NCBI RefSeq assembly: GCF_024227435.1
Contig: NZ_CP100445.1
Span: 1,609,369-1,673,368, forward strand
Source of the DNA: Natrinema caseinilyticum
Lineage (GTDB): Archaea > Halobacteriota > Halobacteria > Halobacteriales > Natrialbaceae
Direction of reading: 5' to 3'
Length of the DNA stretch: 64,000 bases
Below are positions 24,122 to 33,583 of the stretch, in pieces. The position numbers and the translations under genes are program-made. Within the stretch, counting starts at the first letter, position 1. Each line of letters starts with the position of its first letter. The notes below the pieces were generated by a model. That model saw only the letters and a list, made by a program, of their open reading frames with translations, did not search any database and was not told where the DNA came from.

Positions 24122-25333
24122 TCAGGCGAGGACGTCGACCGTGTACCCCGCCTCACGAAGGTCCGAAAGGAAGGAATCGACGTGGTCGGGACCGCGCATC
24201 TCGAGTTCGATTTCGACTTCCGTGTCGCTCATTTCGACCTCGCGAGACGTTCGGTCGTGGTGGATCGCGTAGATGTTCGCCCGGTGGGCGGTGAAGATCT
24301 CGAGCAAGTCTTCGAGCGCGCCCGGCCGGTCTTTCAGAACGGTTCTGATCTTCAGATAGCGACCGGTTTCCACCAGTCCGCGGATGACGACGTTGGTCAG
24401 CGTGTTGAGGTCGATGTTTCCACCGCAAAGCGCAGGAACGATGACCTCGTCCTCCTCGTACTCGAATTTCTCGAAGAGGACCGCTGCGAGGGGAACCGCA
24501 CCCGCGCCCTCGACGAGCGTCTTCGAACGCTCGAGCAGGTAGACTAGCGCGACCGCGATTTCGGGGTCCGAGACGGTGACCACTTCGTCCACGTACTCCC
24601 GGATGTACGGGAACGTCTGCTCGCCGATACTGCGGGTCGCGATCCCGTCCGCGATCGTATCGACCTCCTCGATCGAGACGCGTTCACCGGCCTCGAGCGA
24701 GTCGGCAGCGCTCGAGGCACCCTCGGCCTGGACGCCGATCACTCGCGCGTCCGGTCGCTGCTCCTTGATGGCGGTCGCGATTCCGCTGATGAGTCCGCCG
24801 CCGCCGATGGGGACGACGACCGTCTCGACATCGGGGCAATCGTCGACGATCTCGAGGCCGATCGTTCCCTGACCGGCCATCACGTACTCGTCGTCGAAGG
24901 CGTGGACGTACGTCCGTCCTTCCTCGCGTTCGATTTCGTGTGCGCGCTCGGCGGCCGCGTCGTAATCACGACCCGCGAGGACGATGTCGGCGCCGTAGCT
25001 CACGGTCGCCTTGACCTTCGAGATCGGCGCGTATTCGGGCATGACGATCTTCGAGTCGACGCCCGCTCGCGTGGCCGCGAGCGCGACGCCCTGGGCGTGG
25101 TTGCCCGCGCTCGCGGTCACGACGCCCGCGGCCTTCTGCTCCTCGGACAGCGTCGCGATCCGGTTCGTCGCGCCGCGGATCTTGAACGCCCCCGTGCGCT
25201 GGAAGTTCTCCAGTTTCAGTCGGATATCGGCTCCAGTCATCGCCGAGTACGTGTGTGAGCGCTCGAGCGGCGTCCGTCGAGAGGTTTCTCGCACCCGCTC
25301 GCGGGCCTCCAGAATATCTGTGAGTTCGAGCAT
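24122..25333 (-). CDS. ilvA: Threonine ammonia-lyase (ACT-domain type)
   Basis: Cytosolic PLP enzyme of 403 aa. It deaminates threonine to 2-oxobutanoate for isoleucine synthesis or threonine catabolism. The PLP lysine is K51 in FKIRGATNR, the phosphate loop is GGGGLISG, and an ACT domain covers about 325-403 (LKIRTVLKDRPGALEDLLEIFTAHRANI). The length matches the short single-ACT form (TdcB/YgiX-like) and not the long two-ACT IlvA. ACT-mediated allosteric control is expected. RidA downstream would clear its imine intermediate. Confidence 0.95.
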   Translation of the reverse strand: MLELTDILEARERVRETSRRTPLERSHTYSAMTGADIRLKLENFQRTGAFKIRGATNRIATLSEEQKAAGVVTASAGNHAQGVALAATRAGVDSKIVMPEYAPISKVKATVSYGADIVLAGRDYDAAAERAHEIEREEGRTYVHAFDDEYVMAGQGTIGLEIVDDCPDVETVVVPIGGGGLISGIATAIKEQRPDARVIGVQAEGASSAADSLEAGERVSIEEVDTIADGIATRSIGEQTFPYIREYVDEVVTVSDPEIAVALVYLLERSKTLVEGAGAVPLAAVLFEKFEYEEDEVIVPALCGGNIDLNTLTNVVIRGLVETGRYLKIRTVLKDRPGALEDLLEIFTAHRANIYAIHHDRTSREVEMSDTEVEIELEMRGPDHVDSFLSDLREAGYTVDVLA

Positions 25334-25366
25334 ACGCCCGTCTACTCGGCGGACGGAGTAAGGGTT

Positions 25367-25432
25367 ACTGTCGGGGTTGGAAGAGCCGCGGCTCAGTGTG
25401 CAGTTGGATCACTGTCGGGGTCGGAAGAGCCG
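25367..25432. repeat. Pair of 22-bp direct repeats
   Basis: A 22-bp word beginning ACTGTCGGGG and ending GGAAGAGCCG occurs at 25367-25388 and again at 25411-25432 with one mismatch, 44 bp apart, just upstream of the ilvA start. Such close direct repeats could be a regulator's tandem site or the result of slippage. Confidence 0.75.
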
Positions 25433-25467
25433 AGCGAGCGGCCCTACCGACGACCCCCAACAGGGAT

Positions 25468-25490
25468 GTGCTGCCAACTGTGGGCAGCAC
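25468..25490. repeat. Perfect 8-bp hairpin
   Basis: GTGCTGCC (25468-25475) and GGCAGCAC (25483-25490) form a perfect stem with a 7-base loop. No T-run follows on either strand, so it is not a plain terminator. It lies beside the direct repeats and may be part of the same element. Confidence 0.7.
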
Positions 25491-26129
25491 GACAGGGAAT
25501 ACAGGGAATGCACGGCGTGTGTCGTGCGAATAAAGAAGGGAACCCATAGCATATAAATCTCATGCACCCGAGGCGAAAGTGAAAACGCAAGACTGCACGG
25601 CGAGAAGTTGCACGTCAGACGTAGGAATGACGAGTGTCATCCGCAAATGATTGCAAAAATGTATCTTATTGAAGCAAACGTTCGATACTGGTTTCGTTAT
25701 CGCTCTCTCGCAATTCATATAACCTCAGTATCAAGTAAGAGATGGCCATCAACTGTTTGCCACTTCAACACACACTTCGGCCACATTACCACTATCGAGT
25801 CGAATTCGGGAAATCGATTCCGATGCGTCCGTGGACCACGGTTCTGTATCGCGGATAATGTCAGTCGGCTAATCTATCACCGGACGACGTGAGGCCCTGA
25901 ACTGGGATGAGACAGCGGATATGACACTCCTCACCGTCACGAGACGGACTACGGCGACTCGAAACACGTTCGCCATACGTTTTCGATGGCCGTCTCGGGA
26001 CCGCCGGCTCGAGAAACCGGACGGGTCTCTGGAATTACCGGAGGCGTTCCCGGCGACTGGAGCGAGAGAAATCGAGTCGAATCGCGGCGTGAACGCACGA
26101 TTCTGTCGAGGGAGAAATCGGGTTCCCGG

Positions 26130-27278
26130 TTACCGGTCACCGAGCGGAACGAATTCCTGATCCTGCGGGCCGGTGTATCGGGCGCGCGGGCGGATGAGAC
26201 GGTTGTCCTGCTGGTATTCGAGGACGTGTGCGATCCAGCCGCCGACGCGGCTCATCGCGAAGATCGGGGTGTACATGTCGATCGGGATGCCGAGCTGGTA
26301 GTACACCGATCCCGAATAGAAGTCGACGTTCGGCGCGATACCCTTCTCGGTGAGCCCTTTCTCCTCGGAGAGGTACTGTTCGATGGTGGTCGTGTAATCG
26401 TACCACTTGCTCTCGCCGTTTTCGGCGAGTTCCTCGCTGCGTTCCTGGAGGATCTTCGCGCGCGGGTCTTTGACGTTGTAGACGCGGTGACCGAAGCCGG
26501 GGATGCGCCGTCCCTCCTCGGTGGCTTGCTCGACCCACTCGCGGTGGTCGAGATCGCTTTCGTCGATCTCGATCAGGACTTCCATGACGTCCTGATTCGC
26601 GCCGCCGTGGAGCGGACCGGAAAGGGCACTGATGCCGCCTGTGACCGCGCTGTAGATGTCCGCCATCGTCGAGCCGATAACCATCGAGGTAAACGTCGAA
26701 GCGTTCAGACCGTGGTCCGCGTGGAGGATCAACGCCTGATCGAACGTCTCGGCTGCGATATCGTCCGGCTCCTCGCCGGACAGCATGTAGAGGAAATTCG
26801 CCGCGAGTCCCAGGTCGGGGTGGGGAGCGATCGGGTCTTCGCCGAGGCGGTAGCGCTCGAACGCGGCCAGCGCCGTCGGAATCTTGGCCGTGATCCGACG
26901 ACCCTTCCGAAGCGTCGCCTCGAGGTCCTCGGGATCGGCGTCGTCTTCGGGCTCGTAGGCCGAAAACATCGACACCGCAGTCCGCAGGGCGGCCATCGGC
27001 TGTTCGTCGCTGGCCGCGAGTTTCTCCATCGTCTCCAGGACGTCGTCGTCGACCTCGCGTTCGTTCATGAGCGCGTCCGAAAACGGCTCGAGTTCGTCGT
27101 TGGATGGGAGATGACCGTTCCAGAGCAAGTAGAGGACTTCTTCGTAGCTCGCGCCGCGGGCGAGGTCCTCGATCGTGTGGCCGCGATAGATCAGGCGGCC
27201 GGCGTCACCGTCGATCGAACTGAGTTCCGATTCGGCAACCAACACACCCTCGAGCCCTTTCTTGAGGTCGTCAGACAT
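26130..27278 (-). CDS. gltA: Citrate (Si)-synthase
   Basis: 382 aa from ATG 27278 (MSDDLKKGLEGVLVAESE). Condenses acetyl-CoA and oxaloacetate at the head of the TCA cycle in the cytoplasm. Catalytic and binding blocks are HADHGLNAS (His), SGPLHGGAN (His) and PGFGHRVY (His/Arg); the later FYSGSVYYQLGIP and PRARYTGP are also typical. The open frame extends 52 codons upstream, but that part is basic and crosses the promoter (TATA-like GATAATAC at about 27307-27314), so it is rejected. It is monocistronic; the TRAP permease gene upstream ends its own stop region 240 bp away on the same strand. Confidence 0.97.
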   Translation of the reverse strand: MSDDLKKGLEGVLVAESELSSIDGDAGRLIYRGHTIEDLARGASYEEVLYLLWNGHLPSNDELEPFSDALMNEREVDDDVLETMEKLAASDEQPMAALRTAVSMFSAYEPEDDADPEDLEATLRKGRRITAKIPTALAAFERYRLGEDPIAPHPDLGLAANFLYMLSGEEPDDIAAETFDQALILHADHGLNASTFTSMVIGSTMADIYSAVTGGISALSGPLHGGANQDVMEVLIEIDESDLDHREWVEQATEEGRRIPGFGHRVYNVKDPRAKILQERSEELAENGESKWYDYTTTIEQYLSEEKGLTEKGIAPNVDFYSGSVYYQLGIPIDMYTPIFAMSRVGGWIAHVLEYQQDNRLIRPRARYTGPQDQEFVPLGDR

Positions 27279-27517
27279 ACTCAGGGATTTCGGACCCCAA
27301 TGGAAAAGTATTATCGTTTGCCCGGTGACGGTTGTCAGTCCGCCGGACGTGTGTTTTCGCCGGTTCGACTTCGGTAGCGGGAGAGCGGCCCTGGCTCGAA
27401 CGAACACGCTGTCAGTCGCTCCCCGGCCGACCACCGCGGTCGTCTGCGCAACTGTTCGCCCGGCTATCGAACCGTTTCGACCGCACGGAAGAAGGCCGAC
27501 CGACGCACCGAGACCGA

Positions 27518-29590
27518 TCAGGGCTGGCCGCGTCGGTTAGCGTCGGTAACCGCCTCGGTCGGATTCGACTGCCCGAGCGTCATCTGAACGCCGTACAGGA
27601 CGATGACGAGTGCAAGCGCGCCGAGTTGCACGATCCGGTCGGGGTGAACCATCGCGACGATACCGGCCGCGAAAAACACGATTCTGAGCCCGATCGTTGG
27701 CCCTCGATCGAACGGGAATCGATAGTTGATGCCGTGGATGATCGCGACCGACCCCAGCAGCGCGATGACGCCGGCGGTCAACGCGGCCGTGCTGAACTCG
27801 CCCGAGACCATCGCCGGATGGTAGACGAAGGCGAAGGGGAGGACGAAAAGCGGCGCGGATATTTTGATCGCCTCGAGACAGGTCCGCCAGAAGTTCCCGC
27901 CGGCGATCCCCGTCGCGACCGCGACACAGGTCGCGATCGGCGGCGTCAGCCCGGCCAGAATCGCCGCGTAGAAGACGAAGTAGTGCGCGGCGAGGTCAGG
28001 AACGAGGAACTGATTGATGAGCGTCGGCGCGATCAGCAGTGCGACCACCGTGTAGGACGCCGTGGTCGGCATGCCGAGGCCGAGCAGGATACAGATGACC
28101 ATCGCGAGGAAGAACGCGATGAGGGGGACGCCCCCGGAGAGATCCATCAGCGTGAGCGAGATCGCCGTCGGAACGCCGGTCGCCATCAAGATGTCGACGA
28201 CGCCGTTGATCGCCGCCAGAATAATCGTGATCGGCGCGACCACGATAACGCCCTGGCGGAACCCTTCGATCGTCTGCTTGAAGGTATGGACGACCGTTCC
28301 GCCGAGATCGTCGCCTTCGAGTCCTGCTTTTATCAACGGAATCACGATCCCGAGGGCGATCATCGAGACGGCGGTCTGCAGCGCCGCCGTCATCACCGTC
28401 ACCTGGACGATGCCGAGCTGATACACCAGGATGACCAGCGGCACGCCGTACTTGACGGACTCGAGGAGGCCGTCCTGCCGACTCAGTTTTTCGTCGAACA
28501 GGCCGCTCATGGAGGGGTCGTCGATCTGGGGGGTCGCCACGTAGTGGACGGCGATGAAGATCGAGACCACGAGAATCGCGGCGGGGATGAGGCCCGCGAT
28601 AATGACGTCGCCGTACGTGAGTCCGGTTATCAGCGAGGCCATGATGAACGCACCGGCGCCCATGACCGGGGGAAGTACCTGACCGGACGTCGAGGCGACC
28701 GCTTCGATCCCGCCGGCGGTCTCGGGTTTGATACCGCTTTTCTTCATGAGCGGGATCGTAAACGACCCGGTCATTCCGGCGTTTGCCGTCTGGCTGCCGT
28801 TGACCGAGCCGATAACCGCGCTCGCGAGGACCGCGGTCTGGGCGATCCCGGAATCGATATACGTCGCGGAGCGAACGGCGATCCGGAGGATGAGGTCGAA
28901 CGCGCCGTAGGCCTTCAACAGCCCCGCGTACAACAGGAACAGCGCGATCCAAGCTGCGACGAGCTGGGTCAGGAAGCCGTAGAAACCGTCACCGCTGATG
29001 GCGAGGATCCGCAGCGTTCGCTCGGGCGTGAGCCCGCCGTGGCTGAGCGTCCCGGACAGGTACGGGCCGGCGAACCCGTACCCGATACCGCCGAGGACGA
29101 CGACCAGGAACGTTACCCCGAACGACCGCCACGTGAGGTAGATCATCACGAGCGAGATCGCAAGCGCGAGCGCGATCTCGTAGCCGTAGGCCTGGCCGGC
29201 GCGAGTGTAGACCAGGTCCTGAAAGCTCGTGAACAGATACACCGTCCCGATCGTGACTACCACGCCCGACACGGCCAGCATCGCCGTCTCGAGCCAGTTC
29301 TTTTCCTCGAGCGTATCCGGAAGCTCGATCAGCAGGTACAACAGGAGAACGCCGCCGAGAAAGAGGGTGCCGTACCGGGGGCGGTCCATCATCTGCGTCT
29401 CGGAGTACCAGAAGACGAGCAGCCAGAACGGGATCGAGCCGAGAATCACAGCCCACTCGAACTTTCCGCGGAGTCCATCGGCGACGGACAGCGGGTCACC
29501 GGTTTCGAGGACGTCCGCGTCGGCGGCGGGCGAGACGTCCGCCGTCCCGTCGGCAGCATCGTCAGTGCTCGCGTTGTCGTTAGTTACCAT
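27518..29590 (-). CDS. TRAP transporter fused permease (4TM + 12TM)
   Basis: 690-aa membrane protein joining the small (DctQ-like) and large (DctM-like) TRAP subunits, as found with TAXI-type binding proteins. Signature stretches include GSVNGSQTANAGMTGSFTIPLMKK, SGQVLPPVMGAGAFIMA, LGLGMPTTASYTVVALL and GLTPPIATCVAVATGIAG. About 16-18 hydrophobic segments are visible. The N-terminal 40 residues are acidic and cytoplasmic. Uptake would be driven by the Na+ gradient. The binding protein gene lies 41 bp upstream in the same operon. Substrates of this class are often dicarboxylates or glutamate; the true cargo is unknown. Confidence 0.95.
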   Translation of the reverse strand: MVTNDNASTDDAADGTADVSPAADADVLETGDPLSVADGLRGKFEWAVILGSIPFWLLVFWYSETQMMDRPRYGTLFLGGVLLLYLLIELPDTLEEKNWLETAMLAVSGVVVTIGTVYLFTSFQDLVYTRAGQAYGYEIALALAISLVMIYLTWRSFGVTFLVVVLGGIGYGFAGPYLSGTLSHGGLTPERTLRILAISGDGFYGFLTQLVAAWIALFLLYAGLLKAYGAFDLILRIAVRSATYIDSGIAQTAVLASAVIGSVNGSQTANAGMTGSFTIPLMKKSGIKPETAGGIEAVASTSGQVLPPVMGAGAFIMASLITGLTYGDVIIAGLIPAAILVVSIFIAVHYVATPQIDDPSMSGLFDEKLSRQDGLLESVKYGVPLVILVYQLGIVQVTVMTAALQTAVSMIALGIVIPLIKAGLEGDDLGGTVVHTFKQTIEGFRQGVIVVAPITIILAAINGVVDILMATGVPTAISLTLMDLSGGVPLIAFFLAMVICILLGLGMPTTASYTVVALLIAPTLINQFLVPDLAAHYFVFYAAILAGLTPPIATCVAVATGIAGGNFWRTCLEAIKISAPLFVLPFAFVYHPAMVSGEFSTAALTAGVIALLGSVAIIHGINYRFPFDRGPTIGLRIVFFAAGIVAMVHPDRIVQLGALALVIVLYGVQMTLGQSNPTEAVTDANRRGQP

Positions 29591-29631
29591 TTGTCTGGGT
29601 TACGAAAGGGAATTGCGTTACTGGACGTCGG

Positions 29632-30687
29632 TCAGTTGTCGGACTCGGCGGCCTCGCCGCGCTTCCAGGCGTCGTCCCAGACGTCGTTCTCGTCGAAGAA
29701 TTCGGCGACGCCCTGGTGGACCTCGAGGCCCTCCATGACGGTCTGGGTCATCAGTTCGGGCGTGAATTCGAGCGTCGTCGAGTCCGACTCGCGAAGCGTA
29801 TCGTGGTGTTCGTTCGCCAGTCGGGCGATCTCTTTCGTCGCTTCTGCGGGCACGTCGGGACCGAACGCCCACTGGGCCGCGAGCGACCACGAGGTGACCG
29901 TATCGGTAACCTTCGTCACGTCCTGCTCGTAGCCGTAGGGGTCGAACTCCTCGAGCAGCGCGCCGGGATGGTCCTCGATGGTCTGTTTGAACTCGTCGTC
30001 GACCTCGAGCAGGTAGAGACCCTCCCCGCTACGGACGTCGACCTCCTGACACCAGCCGGAGAGTTCGACGCCGTTCGCGCCGTACAGACAGAGCGCGTCG
30101 ACGTTCCCCTCCTCGACCTGGCCGGGAATGTCGCCGGTATCCGAGTTGTTGATCTCGTTGGGGCCCCAGATGCCGGCGCTTTTGAGAATCTCCTCCGTCA
30201 GTAGACGGGTCCCGAAGCCGGGCTGAATCGGATAGATCGTGTAGCCGCCCTCTTTGAGGTCCGCGGTCGATTCGAGACCGCTGCCTTCGAGACCGACCAT
30301 GTGGATCTGCAGGGACGTGAACATGAAGCCCTGATGCGGCAGCGAATCGACGGGGTTCTCGGCGAACGGCCCCTCCTCGTTCATGGCCTTCGAGATCGAG
30401 TTGTTGTCGACACCCATCGAGGGAATGTTTCCGTCGTCGAACTCACGGAGGTTCGCCGTCCACCCTTCCGTCTCCTGGACGGAGATGTTGATCACGTCGC
30501 TGTGTTGTTGGGCGGCTCGAGCGAGGGCCTGCCCCGCGGCCTGAGTCGAGCTCCCGGTCGAGGTCCCGCCGATCGTGACGGTTATCTTGCCGTCGCCGCC
30601 ACCGAGACAACCGGCTACACCGATGATACCGGCTGTCGCGGCGCCTTTCAGAACGTCTCGTCTCCGTTGGCCACTATTGGCACACAT
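29632..30687 (-). CDS. TAXI-family TRAP solute-binding Tat lipoprotein
   Basis: 351 aa from ATG 30687. The twin-arginine motif is in QRRRDVLKG (about residues 7-15) and the lipobox VAGC follows at about residue 27, so the protein is probably exported folded and lipid-anchored. The mature part starts ITVTIGGTSTGSSTQAAGQALA, the family N-terminus, and IYPIQPGFGTRLLTEEILKSAGI forms the ligand cleft. An ATG 17 codons upstream is rejected because the Tat motif would lie too far inside. It is the first gene of a two-gene TRAP operon with an AT-rich promoter region in front. Confidence 0.94.
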   Translation of the reverse strand: MCANSGQRRRDVLKGAATAGIIGVAGCLGGGDGKITVTIGGTSTGSSTQAAGQALARAAQQHSDVINISVQETEGWTANLREFDDGNIPSMGVDNNSISKAMNEEGPFAENPVDSLPHQGFMFTSLQIHMVGLEGSGLESTADLKEGGYTIYPIQPGFGTRLLTEEILKSAGIWGPNEINNSDTGDIPGQVEEGNVDALCLYGANGVELSGWCQEVDVRSGEGLYLLEVDDEFKQTIEDHPGALLEEFDPYGYEQDVTKVTDTVTSWSLAAQWAFGPDVPAEATKEIARLANEHHDTLRESDSTTLEFTPELMTQTVMEGLEVHQGVAEFFDENDVWDDAWKRGEAAESDN

Positions 30688-30959
30688 ATACGGCTTCAGT
30701 TTCGAACACCCTAATAAAAACTTGTTGATCCGCGCCATAAGATAATGTAGTTTCTTTACTTATATGTGCCCCTACCCATCATGGTAATAGATAACAGCAG
30801 TTGTACTAGAATCCAACTAAAACCCAGTGTAAACGACTAATACATACACTCTATCAATTATTCTATATTTATATATAAACTATATTATAGAGATTTTGTC
30901 GACCGATATCTGGGGCGAACAGCAACCTTTTTTAAACGTTTTTCGAGAACTACCGATCG
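30688..30959. promoter_or_regulatory. AT-rich divergent promoter region (TRAP operon / MFS carrier)
   Basis: This 272-bp gap is by far the most AT-rich part of the window. From about 30850 to 30895 it is almost pure A/T with overlapping TATA elements, and a second TATA-like run lies near 30755. It should hold the promoters of both divergent transport genes. No clear palindromic operator was seen. Confidence 0.6.
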
Positions 30960-32159
30960 ATGGAGCAATCGTACTGGCGAACCGTCTCTCTCGTCACCGT
31001 CTGGCAGATCGCAGCGAGCATCTGCTACTATACGGTCTTCGCCGCGACACCGTTCTTCCGGGATACGTTCGGCCTGTCCCGATTCTCGGTCGGCCTCGTG
31101 GTCACCACACTCACTCTCGGCTACGCCGTCTTTCTGGTGCCGCTTGGCGCGCTGACGGATCGATTCGGCGAACGACGGGCGCTGACCCTCGGCCTCGTCG
31201 GTCTGTCGGCGGGGACGCTCCTCGTCGCAGCCGCACCGTCGTCCGCGCTGTTAGTCGTGGCAGTGTTCCTCCTTGGATCGACGTACGGGACCGCGATGCC
31301 GGGGACGAACAAGGCGATCTTCGACGCAATCGAACCGGGACGACAGAATCTCGCGATGGGCATCAAGCAAATCGGCGTCACCGGTGGGAGCGGAATCAGC
31401 GCGCTCCTCGTCACCGGTCTCGCGGGCGCGCTGTTCTGGCAAGCCGGCTTTCTCGTCGCCGCGGGGTTCGGATCGCTCGTCGCCGCCGTCTTCTTTCTCC
31501 GCTACTCGAGCGGCAGTCAGAGGCGTGACGCCGGCTACCCGGATTTCGGCGCGCTGCTCTCGAACCGACCGTACGTCGTTCTGTTGATCGCCGGGCTCTT
31601 TCTCGGCGCGGCCCTGTTTACGACGACCGGATACACGGTCCTGTACGTCGAAGAATCGATCGGTGCGTCCGTCGCGTTCGGCGGCGTCGTCCTCGCGCTC
31701 GTCCAATTGTTCGGCAGCCTCGGCCGCCTCCTGGCGGGGTGGCTCGGCGACGTCCTCCCCGGCGAACCGCGCGTCAGAAACGGCCTCCTGCTCGTCGGTC
31801 AATCGCTCGGCAGCGCCGTCATGTTCGTCGTCGTCGCGTCGACGACCACCGAGCTCGGGGCCGCGATCGGGTTCGCCGTCCTGGGCTTTTTCGTCCTCGG
31901 GTACACCGGCGTCTACTACTCGGTCATGGCAACGCTCGTCAGGACCGACGAGATGGGCGGCGCCACCGCCGGAGGACAACTCGCACTTACCTGCGGCGCC
32001 CTCGTCGCCCCGCCCGCGTTCGGCTACCTCGCCGACACGGCCGGCTACCGAACCGCCTGGCTCTTCCTCGCCGCAGTCGTCGTCGTGGCGGTGGGCCTTC
32101 TCGTGCAGGTCGTCCGAACGCCGCCGTCCGTCGCGCGATCCGCCCCCTCCGAGGCCTGA
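30960..32159 (+). CDS. MFS transporter
   Basis: 399-aa membrane carrier with about 12 hydrophobic segments. The loop 2-3 motif GALTDRFGERRAL (about residues 62-75) is the MFS motif A, and the centre TM block GIKQIGVTGGSGISALLV is typical of the cyanate/NNP-like subfamily. Direction and substrate are unknown. It is divergent from the TAXI-TRAP operon and shares its AT-rich promoter region, so both may answer to the same signal. Confidence 0.9.
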   Translation: MEQSYWRTVSLVTVWQIAASICYYTVFAATPFFRDTFGLSRFSVGLVVTTLTLGYAVFLVPLGALTDRFGERRALTLGLVGLSAGTLLVAAAPSSALLVVAVFLLGSTYGTAMPGTNKAIFDAIEPGRQNLAMGIKQIGVTGGSGISALLVTGLAGALFWQAGFLVAAGFGSLVAAVFFLRYSSGSQRRDAGYPDFGALLSNRPYVVLLIAGLFLGAALFTTTGYTVLYVEESIGASVAFGGVVLALVQLFGSLGRLLAGWLGDVLPGEPRVRNGLLLVGQSLGSAVMFVVVASTTTELGAAIGFAVLGFFVLGYTGVYYSVMATLVRTDEMGGATAGGQLALTCGALVAPPAFGYLADTAGYRTAWLFLAAVVVVAVGLLVQVVRTPPSVARSAPSEA

Positions 32160-32189
32160 TCGAGCCGGTGCGACCGCGGCGGCCGTCGC

Positions 32190-32564
32190 TCACTCGAGTC
32201 GTTCGACCAGTTCGACGTCGTACCCGTCGGGATCCTCGACGAACGCGACGCGACAACCGATATCGGCCATCGTCGTCGGATCCATCCGTACCGGCGGATC
32301 CGCCCGGTCGACGAGCCGTTCGAGCGCGTCGTCCGTGCTGTCGACCGTCACCGCGACGTGGGCCATCGTTCCCGGGTCGATCGCCGGGCCGCCGTCTGGA
32401 TCGTACTTGAACTGAAATTCGGCGTCGTCGCCGCCGATGTAGACGTTTTCGACGCCGTCGTCCCCCGTAAACGACCAGTTCTCGCGCAGTCCGAGGGCGT
32501 CGACGTAAAAGGCACGCGTTCGATCGATGTCCGAGACCCACAGCGCCGTGTGACTGACGTCCAT
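32190..32564 (-). CDS. VOC-superfamily protein (glyoxalase/dioxygenase-like)
   Basis: 124 aa from ATG 32564 (MDVSHTALWVSDIDRTRAFY). Two beta-alpha-beta-beta-beta modules can be seen, with metal-ligand candidates His5, Glu in ENVYIGGDDAEFQ, His in MAHVAVTVD and Glu in GYDVELVE, the pattern of lactoylglutathione lyase. True glyoxalase I activity is doubtful since haloarchaea use gamma-glutamylcysteine and not glutathione. An upstream start nine residues earlier is less likely. It is convergent with the MFS gene. Confidence 0.87.
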   Translation of the reverse strand: MDVSHTALWVSDIDRTRAFYVDALGLRENWSFTGDDGVENVYIGGDDAEFQFKYDPDGGPAIDPGTMAHVAVTVDSTDDALERLVDRADPPVRMDPTTMADIGCRVAFVEDPDGYDVELVERLE

Positions 32565-32690
32565 GTGTGCATCGAGACCGTCGCACGGCAAAGTGTTACT
32601 GCCGACGCACCGCGGATACGGGACCGACTGTGCCTTCGACGTGGCTCACCGGGTGGCGTCCCCTCGAGCCCGACGCCGACGTCGACCGGA

Positions 32691-33338
32691 TCACTGCTCG
32701 AGGATGTCGTCCATGAGTTTCGTCTGGGCCGCCGCCAGATGCTCGGTGAAAGTCGAGCGAGCGACGCCGAGACGCTCGGCGACGTCCGTCGCGTTCGCGC
32801 CCTTCGGATAGTCGAAGTAGCCCATCTCGTGGGCGGCCTCGAGGATTTCTCGCTGTCTGGCCGTGAGCCGGTCTCGGTCGACGACGACCGGATCGGTCGA
32901 CGCGCTCTCGTGATCCCGTGAGAGTTCGTCGACGATCACCCCGTCGAAGGACGCCCGCAGTTCGTCGACGATGTCGGCGACCGCCGCGAGTTCGAGCGTT
33001 CGAAACGAAACGATCAGCGCACCGTCCTGTGCGCGCACCGACGAGACGGGCGTTCCCGTTCCCTCGACGACTTCGCAGGCGCAGTCGGCGCCGCCGTCGC
33101 GCTCGAATCGATAAATCGCCTCGCTGTCGTCGGACTGAATCGGCGTCAATTCGACGTCCGCACCGCCGTCGACCGAAGCGTCCGCGGCGACGCAAAATTC
33201 CTCGACGACCGTCCCGGCGGCCGTCTGTCGGGACGACCGCGAGACCGAATCGACCGGCTCGTCGGCGTGTGCCGAGACGTCGGCGACCGGACACCCCGCG
33301 GGATCGTCGATGACGACCGTTGCACGAAACCCCGTCAT
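32691..33338 (-). CDS. HTH_10 (bacterioopsin activator-type) transcription regulator
   Basis: 215 aa from ATG 33338 (MTGFRATVVIDDPAGCPV). The C-terminal block LTARQREILEAAHEMGYFDYPKG, followed by ANATDVAERLGVARSTFTEHLAAAQTKLM, is the HTH_10 DNA-binding domain found only in haloarchaeal regulators. The N-terminal 150 residues form a small sensor domain with a few Cys (CPVADV, CVAADA, CACEVV) that could sense a metal or redox state. Fifty upstream codons in the open frame are rejected: they lack an acidic bias and run into the promoter. The target genes are unknown. Confidence 0.88.
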   Translation of the reverse strand: MTGFRATVVIDDPAGCPVADVSAHADEPVDSVSRSSRQTAAGTVVEEFCVAADASVDGGADVELTPIQSDDSEAIYRFERDGGADCACEVVEGTGTPVSSVRAQDGALIVSFRTLELAAVADIVDELRASFDGVIVDELSRDHESASTDPVVVDRDRLTARQREILEAAHEMGYFDYPKGANATDVAERLGVARSTFTEHLAAAQTKLMDDILEQ

Positions 33339-33583
33339 GGAATCCAGTTGGGCTGCAGGCGAGATAACCGACTCCGGAATTCCCGCGGGCTGAAAATTCT
33401 GTGACCCACCCACACCTCGAGAGTCGCACGCGATACTCGGCAATATCGCACCCGACGAGGCGTCGGCGAGACGTCCATCTGACGACACCGACGAGCGGGT
33501 TGCGCTATGGCGCCGGCGAGCGGTCGCACAGCAAGCGCACGAACGCGGTGCTCGAGCGAGCGCTCGATGGTCAGCGAGTGATG

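Larger units (their letters stand above)
25334..26129. other. Intergenic region of about 800 bp with repeats and low GC
   Basis: No convincing gene. It holds a pair of direct repeats and an 8-bp hairpin (listed separately), a good TATA-like CATATAAATC near 25552, and a clearly lower-GC stretch (about 25600-25870). A 94-codon frame there has no domain and many rare residues. The region could be the scar of a mobile element or hold a small RNA transcribed rightward from about 25580. Neither can be shown here. Confidence 0.4.

Noticed and set aside
24122-25333. Long two-ACT biosynthetic IlvA
   Set aside because: The protein is 403 aa with a single ACT domain, so it is the short form.
25608-25892. 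94-codon frame in the low-GC gap
   Set aside because: Many Cys, His and Trp in no pattern, no acidic bias, no Shine-Dalgarno or homology in mind. Left as non-coding.
27332-29932. 866-codon plus-strand frame opposite the TRAP permease
   Set aside because: It is made of Arg/Asp/His/Gly-rich low-complexity residues, the mirror of hydrophobic codons. The minus-strand permease explains the region fully.
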